Origin: Arthrobacter nitroguajacolicus_D
GTDB taxonomy: Bacteria > Actinomycetota > Actinomycetes > Actinomycetales > Micrococcaceae
NCBI RefSeq assembly: GCF_031455195.1
Contig: NZ_JAVDSH010000003.1
Span: 414,055-478,054 of the forward strand
Reading direction: 5' to 3'
DNA: 64,000 nucleotides
A program made the translations under genes and the position numbers. Under the pieces are notes generated by a model. It ran no database searches. It was not told the DNA's origin and saw only the letters and a list, made by a program, of their open reading frames with translations. This document shows positions 33,368 to 41,579 of this stretch, piece by piece. Numbering within the stretch: the first letter of the stretch is position 1; each line of letters begins with the position of its first letter.

Positions 33368-33997
33368 ATGACTCAATCAATGCCCGGTTCTGCAACACCT
33401 GCCGGTTGGTACCCGGACCCTTCGGACCCCAGGTTTGTCCGGTGGTGGGATGGCCACGCGTGGACAGCCAACCAGGCTCCGCGCCAGATGCAGTACCAAC
33501 CAGCCTTTGCGCCGCAACGCCCACGACTCAGTGAAGGGACACCTGTTTATAACCCCTTCATTTGGGTGATCACTTTGTTGCCGCTGGTCTCCGTGATTTT
33601 CATGCTCTTCTGGCAGCCGGAGTTCCGGATGATCACTACCCGCCAGGGCACCACCACCATCGATCCGTTCTCTATCTACACCCCCGCGTATTTCCTGCTC
33701 ATGGGGTCGAGCCTCGTCGCCTATGGCCTCTCGGTGTTTTTCGCCTACCTGGACCGTCAGCGCCTGCTGAAGTCCGGCGTCGAGCGTCCTTTCCACTGGG
33801 CTTGGGCGTTTCTCAACGCGGCTGTTTACGTGATTGGCCGGTCGGTGATCGTCAACAAGGTTGCCCCAAAGCGGGGGCTGTGGCCGATTTGGATCACCAT
33901 CGCGGTGTTCGTACTCACCATGGTGATTGCAGGTTTCTGGACGTCCAACATGATGCAGTCCATGTACAACCAGCTGGGCTACTCGGTCACCACTTAG
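33368..33997 (+). CDS. DUF2510 domain membrane protein
   Basis: This 209-residue protein begins at ATG 33368 (GGGGGAA upstream). The N-terminus has the DUF2510 signature PAGWYPDPSDPRFVRWWDGH AW, a short beta module. A Pro/Gln linker leads to four membrane segments: VITLLPLVSVIFMLFW, YFLLMGSSLVAYGLSVFFAY, WAWAFLNAAVYVIG, and IWITIAVFVLTMVIAGFW. DUF2510 membrane proteins are widespread in actinobacteria without a settled role. The reading from 33161 is an overlap with the divergent gene. Confidence 0.82.
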   Translation: MTQSMPGSATPAGWYPDPSDPRFVRWWDGHAWTANQAPRQMQYQPAFAPQRPRLSEGTPVYNPFIWVITLLPLVSVIFMLFWQPEFRMITTRQGTTTIDPFSIYTPAYFLLMGSSLVAYGLSVFFAYLDRQRLLKSGVERPFHWAWAFLNAAVYVIGRSVIVNKVAPKRGLWPIWITIAVFVLTMVIAGFWTSNMMQSMYNQLGYSVTT

Positions 33998-34036
33998 CTC
34001 TCCCTCCTTGGGGCCAACGGTCCGGGATACGTACCC

Positions 34037-34056
34037 TCACACGCGTTAGGTAGACT
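34037..34056 (+). promoter_or_regulatory. probable LacI autoregulatory operator and -10 box
   Basis: TCACACGCGTTA (34037-34048) is the reverse complement of TAACGCGTGTGA. That differs by one base from the TAACACGTGTGA operator at 40096. A -10 TAGACT (34051-34056) follows directly. A repressor bound here would cover the spacer. Confidence 0.55.
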
Positions 34057-34085
34057 GCAGGGAACACGCACGGAAGGACGTTCTC

Positions 34086-35138
34086 ATGAACCGCAAGGCC
34101 ACCGCCCTGGACGTCGCCAAGAGGGCGGGAGTTTCCCGGAGCGCGGTCTCGCTGGTACTTAACGGCCGCGGCGACGGCAACGTGGCCAAGGAAAGCCAGG
34201 ACCGGATCCGGCAGGCGGCCCAGGAGCTCAACTACTCCCCCAACGCCATTGCGTTGAGCCTGCGGAACCAGCGTTCCCGGGTCATCGGTATTCTGTCCGA
34301 CGAAGTGGTGGTCAGCCCTTTCGATGGCAACATCATCGGCGGCGCTGACGACGTCGCCCGGAGCCGCGGTTTTGTCACCGTGGTCATGGACACCGAGCGC
34401 GATACTGCCCGGGATGCGAGCGCCATCGAGACACTCCTGGACCGCCAAGTGGACGGGCTCATGTACGTGACAGTGGGGCTGAAGCCTATCGAGGTCCCGC
34501 AGGGAATGCTTCGCGTCCCGTCTGTCTTGGCAAATTGCTACGACGCCCACCCTGAGCCACAGCTCCACCACGTCATCCCGGATGAGGTTACTGGCGGCAG
34601 GGAGGCGACGGATCATCTCCTGCAAATGGGCCACACGGATATTGCCCTGCTTGCCGGTTCTTCGGACTCACCCGCCGCTCCCCTGCGCGTGCAAGGCTAC
34701 CGGGACGCGTTCGCCACAGCAGGACTCAATGCCAGCGAGGGCCGCATCCACATGGCCGGCTGGGATATCGATGCCGGTTACCACGGGGCCATGAAACTGC
34801 TCGACGGCGTGTCCCCGTCTGATCGGCCCACGGCCATCATGTGCGCGAACGACCGCCTGGCCGTCGGAGTGGCCCTCGCTGCCGCACGCCTGGGGCTGAA
34901 CGTTCCCACCGACCTCTCCATCATGGGCTACGACGACGAGACACGGATTGCCGACACCATGGTCCCCGCCCTCACCACCATGGCCCTGCCGTTGCGGGAA
35001 ATGGGTCGAGCCGCCATGACCACTCTGCTGGACGCTCTCGAGGGCGCCGACAGGGCGGGGGCGGAAACCACCAAGGAAACGATGGTCCCCTGCCGCCTCG
35101 TGGTCCGCGAATCGACCGGCCCGGTGCCTACCCGCTGA
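34086..35138 (+). CDS. LacI-family transcriptional regulator
   Basis: This 350-residue regulator has the N-terminal LacI helix-turn-helix ATALDVAKRAGVSRSAVSLV and LNGRG, hinge helix around AAQELNYSPNAIALSLR, then a periplasmic-binding-protein-like effector domain (RVIGILSDEVVVSPFDGNII; DEVTGGREATDHLLQMGH; SIMGYDDETRIADTMVPALT). It should bind palindromes with a central CG. Such sites lie at 40096 and 40128 before the sugar transporter and at 34037 before this gene. GAAGGA is 8 nt before the ATG. Predicted role: repression of the fructan/sucrose genes until a sugar binds. Confidence 0.92.
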   Translation: MNRKATALDVAKRAGVSRSAVSLVLNGRGDGNVAKESQDRIRQAAQELNYSPNAIALSLRNQRSRVIGILSDEVVVSPFDGNIIGGADDVARSRGFVTVVMDTERDTARDASAIETLLDRQVDGLMYVTVGLKPIEVPQGMLRVPSVLANCYDAHPEPQLHHVIPDEVTGGREATDHLLQMGHTDIALLAGSSDSPAAPLRVQGYRDAFATAGLNASEGRIHMAGWDIDAGYHGAMKLLDGVSPSDRPTAIMCANDRLAVGVALAAARLGLNVPTDLSIMGYDDETRIADTMVPALTTMALPLREMGRAAMTTLLDALEGADRAGAETTKETMVPCRLVVRESTGPVPTR

Positions 35139-35147
35139 CGTCCCCCA

Positions 35148-35368
35148 TTGCGAGGCCTGCTCTGCGCCCCAAAACCTCGAAATATCCCGCAGAGCGGGCC
35201 TCGCAACGCGGGTCAACGACCCCTGCTCGAAGCACGCCCGTCGTTGGCCCGCTGACTCGTCGCTGGCCAACAACTGAGTAGCGGGCTGGGAACGGGCTTA
35301 GCCCTCACGTTGCGAGGCCCGCTCTGCACCCCAAAACCTCGAAATACCCTGCAGAGCGGGCCTCGCAA
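35148..35368. repeat. twin copies of a palindromic element between lacI and the GH32 gene
   Basis: Two copies, 35148-35206 and 35310-35368, each have 18-bp arms (TTGCGAGGCCYGCTCTGC with GCAGAGCGGGCCTCGCAA) around a 23-bp centre with CCCCAAAACCTCGAAATA. They are direct repeats 162 bp apart. Between them GTTGGCC...GGCCAAC (about 35233-35261) also pairs. The elements lie between two convergent genes and could act as terminators in both directions. Confidence 0.85.
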
Positions 35369-35398
35369 CGCGGTTTAACGCACGACGGCGGCCAGCAC

Positions 35399-36793
35399 CT
35401 AGGCGGGTAGGGTCAGCTCCCACACGTCGGCAGTCGCGCCCGTGGGCAGGGTGAGTTCCCACGACTCCCCGGGAGCGGGGTAGGCGCGGAGGGTCGTAGC
35501 TACGGAACCGGTACGGTACACCTCCACGAGGGACGCGTCGAGGAAGATCCTCAGCTCCTCCCCCGCAGCCAGGGGATCCGAGTAGACCACCTGGGCCGCG
35601 GGACCTGAACCAAGGACCAACTCCACGGAACCGGAACCGGAACCAGAACCGCCACCAGACCCCCGCACCAGCACCTCGGCAAACCCAGGAACAGTAACCG
35701 ATCCAGCAGCACCCAAAGCCACAGCAGCGCCCCGGTATGCGAGGACTTCGGGCGCGGGAGTGACAACCAGGGAACCCTCAACCACCGACAAAACGCGAGG
35801 ATGCGTCAACACACCCGACCACCCGGCGTCGTCGATTTCCGCTTGGGCGCGGCCCCGGCGGCCGTCGCGTCCGGGTCCTTCGTTGGCCCAGCCCCACAGC
35901 AGCGCCGCAGGTGCGCAATCAACAGAACCGGATGTAAGCTGCACGATCTGCGGCGCGTAGAAGTCCCGGCCGAGGTCGGACTTTCCGCCAGTTACGGGCG
36001 TAAAGACCGGCAGCCCAGTCTCCGGATCGGCGGAGAGCGAGCCGATCAGGTGGCCCACACCGTTGGCGTGCTCGTGGTCGTCGCCGGAGAGCCACAGCGA
36101 GAACATCATCACCCATTCCCCCGTTGGCACCTGGACCAGTTGCGGGCACTCCCAAATCTCGGCCGGGGTATGGAGGCCCGCGACGGGATCGGCAGTGGTC
36201 AGCCAGATTCCCTGGTACTTCCAGTCATCGAGGGAATCCACCGTGTACAGCAGCAGAGCAGCTCGGCCGTCAGCCAATCCCGCCCCCTGCATGGCGTAGC
36301 GGGCACCGTTGAAGCGGAAGATGAAGGGATCGCGAACAGCGGTAACCAGCGGGTCGACAGGCATGGATGCGGCCACATGCCCATCCTGGGACCAGGCCAC
36401 CAAATCCGCGGAACCCCGGGCAATGACCACCTGCGAATGCCCGCCGTGGTCCTGCACGCCGGAGTAGGCGGCGGTGGGCACGCCGTCGTCGGAGGTGACC
36501 ACGCCCGTCCAGCAGCCTGCGGAGTCGGGGCCACCCGGCTGGGGCGATAGCGCCACCGGGTGTTCTTCCCAGTGGACCAGGTCCGGGGAGCTGACGTGTC
36601 CCCACTGGATCTGCGAGTGCCGGGCGGACAAAGGGTTGTACTGGAAGAACACGTGGTAGCGGCCGTTGATGTAGCTGACCCCGTTGGGATCGTTGATCCA
36701 GCCCTGGGCCGGACGCGGGTGGAAGCGTGGAAAGGCCGGATCCGGGTGCGTGGCCGCCAGAGACAGAGTGGAAGAGAGTGCAAGGTCCGTCAA
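35399..36793 (-). CDS. GH32 beta-fructosidase (sucrose/levan/fructooligosaccharide hydrolase), cytoplasmic
   Basis: This 464-residue enzyme of glycoside hydrolase family 32 has the nucleophile motif WINDPNG (Asp about 35), RDP (about 154-156) and the acid/base motif WECPQL (Glu about 215), followed by a C-terminal beta-sandwich. It lacks a signal peptide, so it acts on imported sugar. A GS-rich repeat (RGSGGGSGSGSGS) lies in the C-terminal domain. The start is TTG 36793 with AAAGGGG 5 nt upstream. It is last in the operon after the two permeases. Substrate could be sucrose, kestose or levan fragments. Confidence 0.92.
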   Translation of the reverse strand: MTDLALSSTLSLAATHPDPAFPRFHPRPAQGWINDPNGVSYINGRYHVFFQYNPLSARHSQIQWGHVSSPDLVHWEEHPVALSPQPGGPDSAGCWTGVVTSDDGVPTAAYSGVQDHGGHSQVVIARGSADLVAWSQDGHVAASMPVDPLVTAVRDPFIFRFNGARYAMQGAGLADGRAALLLYTVDSLDDWKYQGIWLTTADPVAGLHTPAEIWECPQLVQVPTGEWVMMFSLWLSGDDHEHANGVGHLIGSLSADPETGLPVFTPVTGGKSDLGRDFYAPQIVQLTSGSVDCAPAALLWGWANEGPGRDGRRGRAQAEIDDAGWSGVLTHPRVLSVVEGSLVVTPAPEVLAYRGAAVALGAAGSVTVPGFAEVLVRGSGGGSGSGSGSVELVLGSGPAAQVVYSDPLAAGEELRIFLDASLVEVYRTGSVATTLRAYPAPGESWELTLPTGATADVWELTLPA

Positions 36794-36821
36794 CGGAACC
36801 CCTTTCAGAAAGTTGAGGAGA

Positions 36822-37694
36822 CTATTTGCCCGTGCCCGCGGTGAGTCCGTCCTGCAGCGCGCGCTGGCCGAACATGAACACCACCAGCGCGGGAATCATG
36901 GAGAGGACAACACCGGCCAGGACCACGGAGATGCTTCCCGTGCCGAGGTTGCCTTGGAGGGAGACCAGGCCCAGCGGGAGGGTGAAGTTCTGCTCGGAGA
37001 TGGTCATGATGAGCGGCCGGAAGAACTCGTTCCAGTGGAAGTTGAACGCCAGGATTCCTACGATCGCCAGCCCGGGCATGGCCAGCGGCGCGTACACGGA
37101 ACGGAACGTCCGCCATGGCGAGGCACCGTCGATCGCAGCCGCTTCAGCGAGCTCACCCGGCAACCCCATGAAGTACTGACGCATCAGGAAGGTACCGAAC
37201 GCCGTCGGGATCGCCGGGATGATCAGCGCGAGCAGCGTGTCGGAAAGCCCCACGCCGCGGATGAGCATGAACACGGGCACGATGGTCACCTGCGCGGGCA
37301 CCATCATGGTGGCCAGCACAATGGAGAACAACGCGCCGCGACCCCTGAAACGAAGATGCGCGAAGGCATAGCCGGCAAGTGCCGCTGTCACCATCTGTCC
37401 GACGGCGATTAGCCCGGTCACCAAGGCGCTGTTCACCACCAGCAGCACGATGTTGAGCTGCTTGAAGACCTGCGTGTAGGAGGCGAGGTCCGGGTTCAGC
37501 GGCAGGAACGCGGGCGGCAGTTTGAAGGATTCCGACGGCGGCCGCAGCGAGGTGGACAGCGTCCACAACACGGGACCCAGGACAAAGACGGACGCTATCA
37601 GGAGGATGATGATGCGGCCGGCCACTGACCAGTCCCGCTTCTTCCGAGTGATTACAGGCGCCGTGGTGGTGACACGTTCTTGAATGGTGGTCAT
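36822..37694 (-). CDS. carbohydrate ABC transporter permease (MalG type)
   Basis: This 290-residue permease starts at ATG 37694 (MTTIQERVTTTAPVITRKKR; GTGAGG upstream). It has six membrane segments and the coupling loop ELAEAAAIDGASPWRTFRSV with Y..PLAMPGLAIV. It pairs with the MalF-type permease encoded just before it. The longer ORF reaching 38141 only shadows the neighbour gene. No ATPase is encoded here, so a shared MsiK-like ATPase elsewhere is needed. Confidence 0.9.
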   Translation of the reverse strand: MTTIQERVTTTAPVITRKKRDWSVAGRIIILLIASVFVLGPVLWTLSTSLRPPSESFKLPPAFLPLNPDLASYTQVFKQLNIVLLVVNSALVTGLIAVGQMVTAALAGYAFAHLRFRGRGALFSIVLATMMVPAQVTIVPVFMLIRGVGLSDTLLALIIPAIPTAFGTFLMRQYFMGLPGELAEAAAIDGASPWRTFRSVYAPLAMPGLAIVGILAFNFHWNEFFRPLIMTISEQNFTLPLGLVSLQGNLGTGSISVVLAGVVLSMIPALVVFMFGQRALQDGLTAGTGK

Positions 37695-37702
37695 GGCGGG
37701 CC

Positions 37703-38665
37703 TCACTGGTAGAAGACGAATCGTTTGCTGAGCCGGAATTGCGCGGCGGTGATGGCCATGATGATGAGCGTCAGGATCACTCCGATCGCGGACGCCTGGC
37801 CGAACTCGAGTCGTTGGAACGCGGACTCGAAGATCACCATCACTGCCGTTCGCGTCGAGTCTCCGGGCCCACCGCGGGTGAGGACGTAGGGCTGGTCGAA
37901 CACTTGGAGTGCGTTGATGATGGCCATGACGGAGGCCACCAGGGTGGTTGGGCTGAGCAGCGGCAGGGTGACGAACCAGTGCTTGCGCCATCCGGTGGCG
38001 CCATCGATCGATGCAGCCTCGTATGTCTCCACCGGAATGGACGCCAGGCCGCCGATGAACAGCAGGAAGGAGAACCCGAAGTTCTGCCATACGTAGACAA
38101 GAATGACGACGGCGGCAGACCCGCCTGGGGTTGTCAGCCACGGCACTGCCGGGATTCCGATCAACGAGAGCATCCAGTTCACGACGCCGAACTGCTCGTT
38201 AAAGAGGTATCGCATAAAGATGGAGACCGATGCCGCGGACAGGATCAGCGGGAAGAAGAACGCGGAACGGAAGAACACCCTCAGCCAGGCAGGGAGCTTC
38301 TCCTGCACCATGATCGCAAGTCCCAGGGCCAGTCCGAGCTGCAGCGCCACGGCCACCACCACAAACACGATGGTGTTGAGGAACGAGACCCGGACGGTGG
38401 GGTCCTGGACTACCTCGGCGAAGTTGTCGAATCCCACAAAGGTCGGTGCCGAGATGATGTCCCAGCGGAAGAATGCCAGCGCAATCGAGGCAACGATGGG
38501 CAGCAGGGTGAAGATGCCCATGCCAACGATGGTTGGTGCAAGGAAGGCCCATGGCAGCCAGCGTTGCTGCACGCGGCCGCGCGTGGATGGCTGGCTGTGT
38601 TTGTGCGCGACCTTCCGGTGTGGCTCCCGCCCCGTTCCAGTGGGCGTACTGGTTGCGGTGCTCAT
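37703..38665 (-). CDS. carbohydrate ABC transporter permease (MalF/UgpA type)
   Basis: This 320-residue permease has a basic N-terminus, six membrane segments (LAPTIVGMGIFTLLPIVASI onward), the loop ETYEAASIDGATGWRKHWFV and LPLLSPTTLVASVMAIINAL. It starts 5 nt after GGAGG and overlaps the binding-protein stop as ATGA. It forms the membrane pore with the MalG-type partner. Confidence 0.91.
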   Translation of the reverse strand: MSTATSTPTGTGREPHRKVAHKHSQPSTRGRVQQRWLPWAFLAPTIVGMGIFTLLPIVASIALAFFRWDIISAPTFVGFDNFAEVVQDPTVRVSFLNTIVFVVVAVALQLGLALGLAIMVQEKLPAWLRVFFRSAFFFPLILSAASVSIFMRYLFNEQFGVVNWMLSLIGIPAVPWLTTPGGSAAVVILVYVWQNFGFSFLLFIGGLASIPVETYEAASIDGATGWRKHWFVTLPLLSPTTLVASVMAIINALQVFDQPYVLTRGGPGDSTRTAVMVIFESAFQRLEFGQASAIGVILTLIIMAITAAQFRLSKRFVFYQ

Positions 38666-40080
38666 GGCTGCCTCCTCAAGGCAAGTTCAAGGTCGCGCTG
38701 CATGGAGCTGAGGGCATCTTTGAGTTGTCGCTCGTCTCCGCTGACTGCCAGGCTGACATTCTTCATCAGGGCGGTCTCGACGGCGGCCTGCTGGGGCGGC
38801 GCCGGAATGGGACCTGTGGTGGGGAAACGGTCCAGGGTGTCGTAAAAGACTTTCCAGTTCCGCGGGCCGGTTCCCGCGTAGAGCTGCTCGTTGACCATGG
38901 AGCGGCGGGCTGGAGTGGTGTTCGGCGTGGGGAACACGATCTGCATCGCCTCCAGGCTGGAGCTGAACTTCACCCATTCCCAGGCGGCGTCTTTGTCCTT
39001 GGCGGTCTTCATGATGGCGTAGCCCGCTGTGCCGAACTGGTGTCGCTGGGTCCGCCACTTCGGGAAGAACTGGACGTCGAAGTCCTGCTCAGTCATTCCT
39101 GCTTCATGGAGACCTTGCACCCAATAGCCGCCTGCCGGCGTCGTACCAATCCTGTTGGAGGCGAAAAGGCCGATCAGCGCGCTGCCGCCGCCTTCCTCTG
39201 GCCGCACACCCAACCCGTCCTTGACCAGTCCGCGGAGGTAGTCGAAGGATTCGAAGACCCGGGGGTCGTCGGCGTTGGGTTCGAGCCACTGGTAACCGCC
39301 GGAGCGAAGGCTACGGGTGGGGTGGTTGGAGTAGAAGCCATCCCAGAGCCACTCGCCGCCCGGGGACTTGGTCTCTTTGAGGAAGCTGGTGTCGTTGGCG
39401 TAGAGCCACGGCACCACTCCGCCGAAGAGACGGTTGGTCCAGTAGTAGGGAGTGAAATCCGCTGGTTTGGCCTTCTTCATGGCGGCGAGTGTGCTGCGGA
39501 AGTCGGTATGCGTCCAGTTGTCGGCCGGCCGTTCCAGACCGGCGGCGGCCAGTGAGGCGGTGTTGTAGTACATGTTGGCGGCGTTCCAGTCGATGGGGAG
39601 CTGGAAGAGGCTGCCCTTGTACATGAACGCTTCCACCAGGCTGGGGTGGACGTCCTCGAAGTACTCTTTCATGTCCGCGGCGTCGCGCCGCAGGTACTCG
39701 TCCAGCGGATGGGCCAGCTTTTCCGCGAACAGCTGGGCGCCTTCGGTGGCCACATAGACAACGTCCGGCGGGGTGCCTGCTGCCACCATGGTGAGGATCT
39801 TGGTGAAGAAGTCCTTCCAGTCCACGGCCTGGATGGCTTGAACCTTGACCTTGATTTCGGGGTGGACTTTGGCGAAGGCGTCGATGACCTTCTGGCGGGC
39901 TGCGGCGTCTGCGGCGGTGCCCATGATGGCGATGCTGAGGCTGTTGTCTCCCCTGCCCGGGATGTCTGTTCCGGTGAGCCGCGGCCACGACGCCGCGGTT
40001 ACTCCAACAATTCCGGCGCCGAGGGCTGTGAGGGCACTTCTGCGTGTGAATTGACGCGAAGCCCCATTGGTTCCCGACAT
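38662..40080 (-). CDS. extracellular sugar-binding protein, Tat-type signal
   Basis: This 472-residue SBP_bac_1 protein begins at ATG 40080 (GGAAGGA, 7 nt spacer). The signal has a twin-arginine form, TRRSALTALGAGIVGVTAAS. The body shows ALFAEKLAHPLDEYLRR, WNAANMYYNTASLAAAGLER and FTPYYWTNRLFGGVVPWLYA. It captures the oligosaccharide outside the cell. First gene of the transporter-GH32 operon, behind two LacI-type operators. Confidence 0.9.
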   Translation of the reverse strand: MSGTNGASRQFTRRSALTALGAGIVGVTAASWPRLTGTDIPGRGDNSLSIAIMGTAADAAARQKVIDAFAKVHPEIKVKVQAIQAVDWKDFFTKILTMVAAGTPPDVVYVATEGAQLFAEKLAHPLDEYLRRDAADMKEYFEDVHPSLVEAFMYKGSLFQLPIDWNAANMYYNTASLAAAGLERPADNWTHTDFRSTLAAMKKAKPADFTPYYWTNRLFGGVVPWLYANDTSFLKETKSPGGEWLWDGFYSNHPTRSLRSGGYQWLEPNADDPRVFESFDYLRGLVKDGLGVRPEEGGGSALIGLFASNRIGTTPAGGYWVQGLHEAGMTEQDFDVQFFPKWRTQRHQFGTAGYAIMKTAKDKDAAWEWVKFSSSLEAMQIVFPTPNTTPARRSMVNEQLYAGTGPRNWKVFYDTLDRFPTTGPIPAPPQQAAVETALMKNVSLAVSGDERQLKDALSSMQRDLELALRRQP

Positions 40081-40095
40081 GTAGATATCCTTCCC

Positions 40096-40140
40096 TAACA
40101 CGTGTGAGGAACACTATGCCCGACGCCTAACACGTGTCAA
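40096..40140 (-). promoter_or_regulatory. sugar operon promoter with two LacI-type operators
   Basis: On the minus strand, TTGACA (40135-40140), an 18-nt spacer and TAGTGT (40111-40116) form the promoter. Operator 1 TAACACGTGTCA (40128-40139) overlaps the -35. Operator 2 TAACACGTGTGA (40096-40107) lies just after the -10. The operators are 32 bp apart, about three helical turns, so one tetramer or two dimers could occupy the same DNA face. Confidence 0.8.
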
Positions 40141-40234
40141 GTGTCACAGGAATGTTGCAGAGGCCTCACCTCGCCCGCCGCGCCGGAGAACTCTTCACAT
40201 GAGCCGTCCAGCGAATTGTGGCAGTCTTGAGAGA

Positions 40235-41146
40235 ATGAGTTCCCAGCAATTCCGCACCAGCGGGAGGTCGAGCAAACGGCCGATTCAAGCACGCGACGCC
40301 GGCGTCGGCACAGGATTCCTTTTCATCCTGGCCACCATCGCCAGTGTGGTGGGCCTGGCCGCGACGTATTACTTCTTTGTGCGCACCACCATGGGCCAGT
40401 TCATTGACGAGTCCGCCCTGGTGGAAGCAACCGAGCTTGGTGGAACCGCCGGTCGCGCTTCCACCAGCCTGCTGGATATGCTCCCCATGCTCTCGCTGGC
40501 CATTGCTACCCTCATGGTCGTTTTCGTCACGGTGGCCCGACGACGCTGGACTGCTGCGGGAATCGCCGTAGCAGCCTGCATCGGCGCCAACGCGGCCACC
40601 CAGATCCTCAAATTCCTCATTCCAGACAGGCCCGACCGCGGAGTCCAGACACTGGAACTCAACTCACTCCCTTCCGGCCACACCACCCTTGCCGCCTCCG
40701 CGGCTGCCGCCGTCTTCCTCATGGTGTCACCCCGCTGGCGCCCGTTGGCCGGCTTCCTGGGCAGCACCTTCGCAGTAGCCACCGGAGTCTCAACTCTCAT
40801 CAACCAATGGCATCGCCCGGCCGACGTCGTCGCAGCCTTCCTGGTGGTGGGCGCCGTAATGCTCCCGGCGGGTTGGCTCATTCTCCGCACCGGCAGCAGT
40901 TGGAACGTGTGGAAAGGATACGGCGAACACTGGGCAGCGTCCCGGATATGGGTATGGCTCACGGTCGCCGCCCTGCTGATCGCCATCGCCGCGGCCTGCT
41001 ATTCCTTGCTGCAGGTCATGCCTGGCTTGAGCGCCGACAGTACCATCGACTACTTCTGGGCAGGCACAGCGTTCATCGTGATCGCCGGTTACCTCTCAGC
41101 CCTGGGCGGCACTTGGCTGTTCGGCTTGGCGGCTCGCAAGGCCTAG
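40235..41146 (+). CDS. PAP2-family phosphatase, membrane-bound
   Basis: This 303-residue protein from ATG 40235 has a short basic head (SSQQFRTSGRSSKRPIQ) and six or more membrane segments. The acid-phosphatase motifs are K...DRP (LKFLIPDRPDRG), PSGH (SLPSGHTTLA) and HxxxD (QWHRPADV). These enzymes dephosphorylate lipid phosphates such as phosphatidate or undecaprenyl diphosphate at the outer membrane face. A GTG at 40199 would add 12 residues without support. Confidence 0.87.
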   Translation: MSSQQFRTSGRSSKRPIQARDAGVGTGFLFILATIASVVGLAATYYFFVRTTMGQFIDESALVEATELGGTAGRASTSLLDMLPMLSLAIATLMVVFVTVARRRWTAAGIAVAACIGANAATQILKFLIPDRPDRGVQTLELNSLPSGHTTLAASAAAAVFLMVSPRWRPLAGFLGSTFAVATGVSTLINQWHRPADVVAAFLVVGAVMLPAGWLILRTGSSWNVWKGYGEHWAASRIWVWLTVAALLIAIAAACYSLLQVMPGLSADSTIDYFWAGTAFIVIAGYLSALGGTWLFGLAARKA

Positions 41147-41352
41147 CCCCTTCGCCTGGCCTGCTCGCGAATGAACAGCCGATCGTCATCGGTGAGAACC
41201 GTGCCGCCGTGGCTGTCCACGGCACTGTCTTCACCTGTCTGCTGAGTGATGATGGCAGTGACCGTCCGCGGAACGATCATGCTTCCGGGGTTGTCGATGA
41301 GCCATTGCTGGGTTTCCGGAGAAAGCTGATTCCAAAATTCTCTGATGTGCAT
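41143..41352 (-). CDS. small hypothetical protein
   Basis: This 69-residue soluble protein begins MHIREFWNQLSPETQQWLID and ends LTDDDRLFIREQARRRG. The TVTAIITQQTG middle looks like a small fold rather than random sequence. It overlaps the PAP2 stop by 4 bp from the other strand. An AAGGG lies 14 nt before the ATG, too far to be persuasive. I do not recognise the family. Confidence 0.5.
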   Translation of the reverse strand: MHIREFWNQLSPETQQWLIDNPGSMIVPRTVTAIITQQTGEDSAVDSHGGTVLTDDDRLFIREQARRRG

Positions 41353-41579
41353 AGCAATCAGCGCTGCCCTTCATTGGTGGGGTTTCTGGAGTGCGCCATG
41401 AGCGCGGGAGAAGATACTCGGTAATTCGGGGCGTTATTACGTCTTAAGGCTACGCCGGGCCATGCCCATCCCAACCCGGCAGGCGCAAAGGTTTCTGATG
41501 ATGACGTCGACGAAGCAGCCGACGTGGGTTACAGTTAGTCCAATCGATGGACAAACAGTGGCATATCCTAGGAGCACCC

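Noticed and set aside
35148..35368. CRISPR-like look of the paired repeats
   Set aside because: There are only two copies, they are long palindromes and no cas genes are present.
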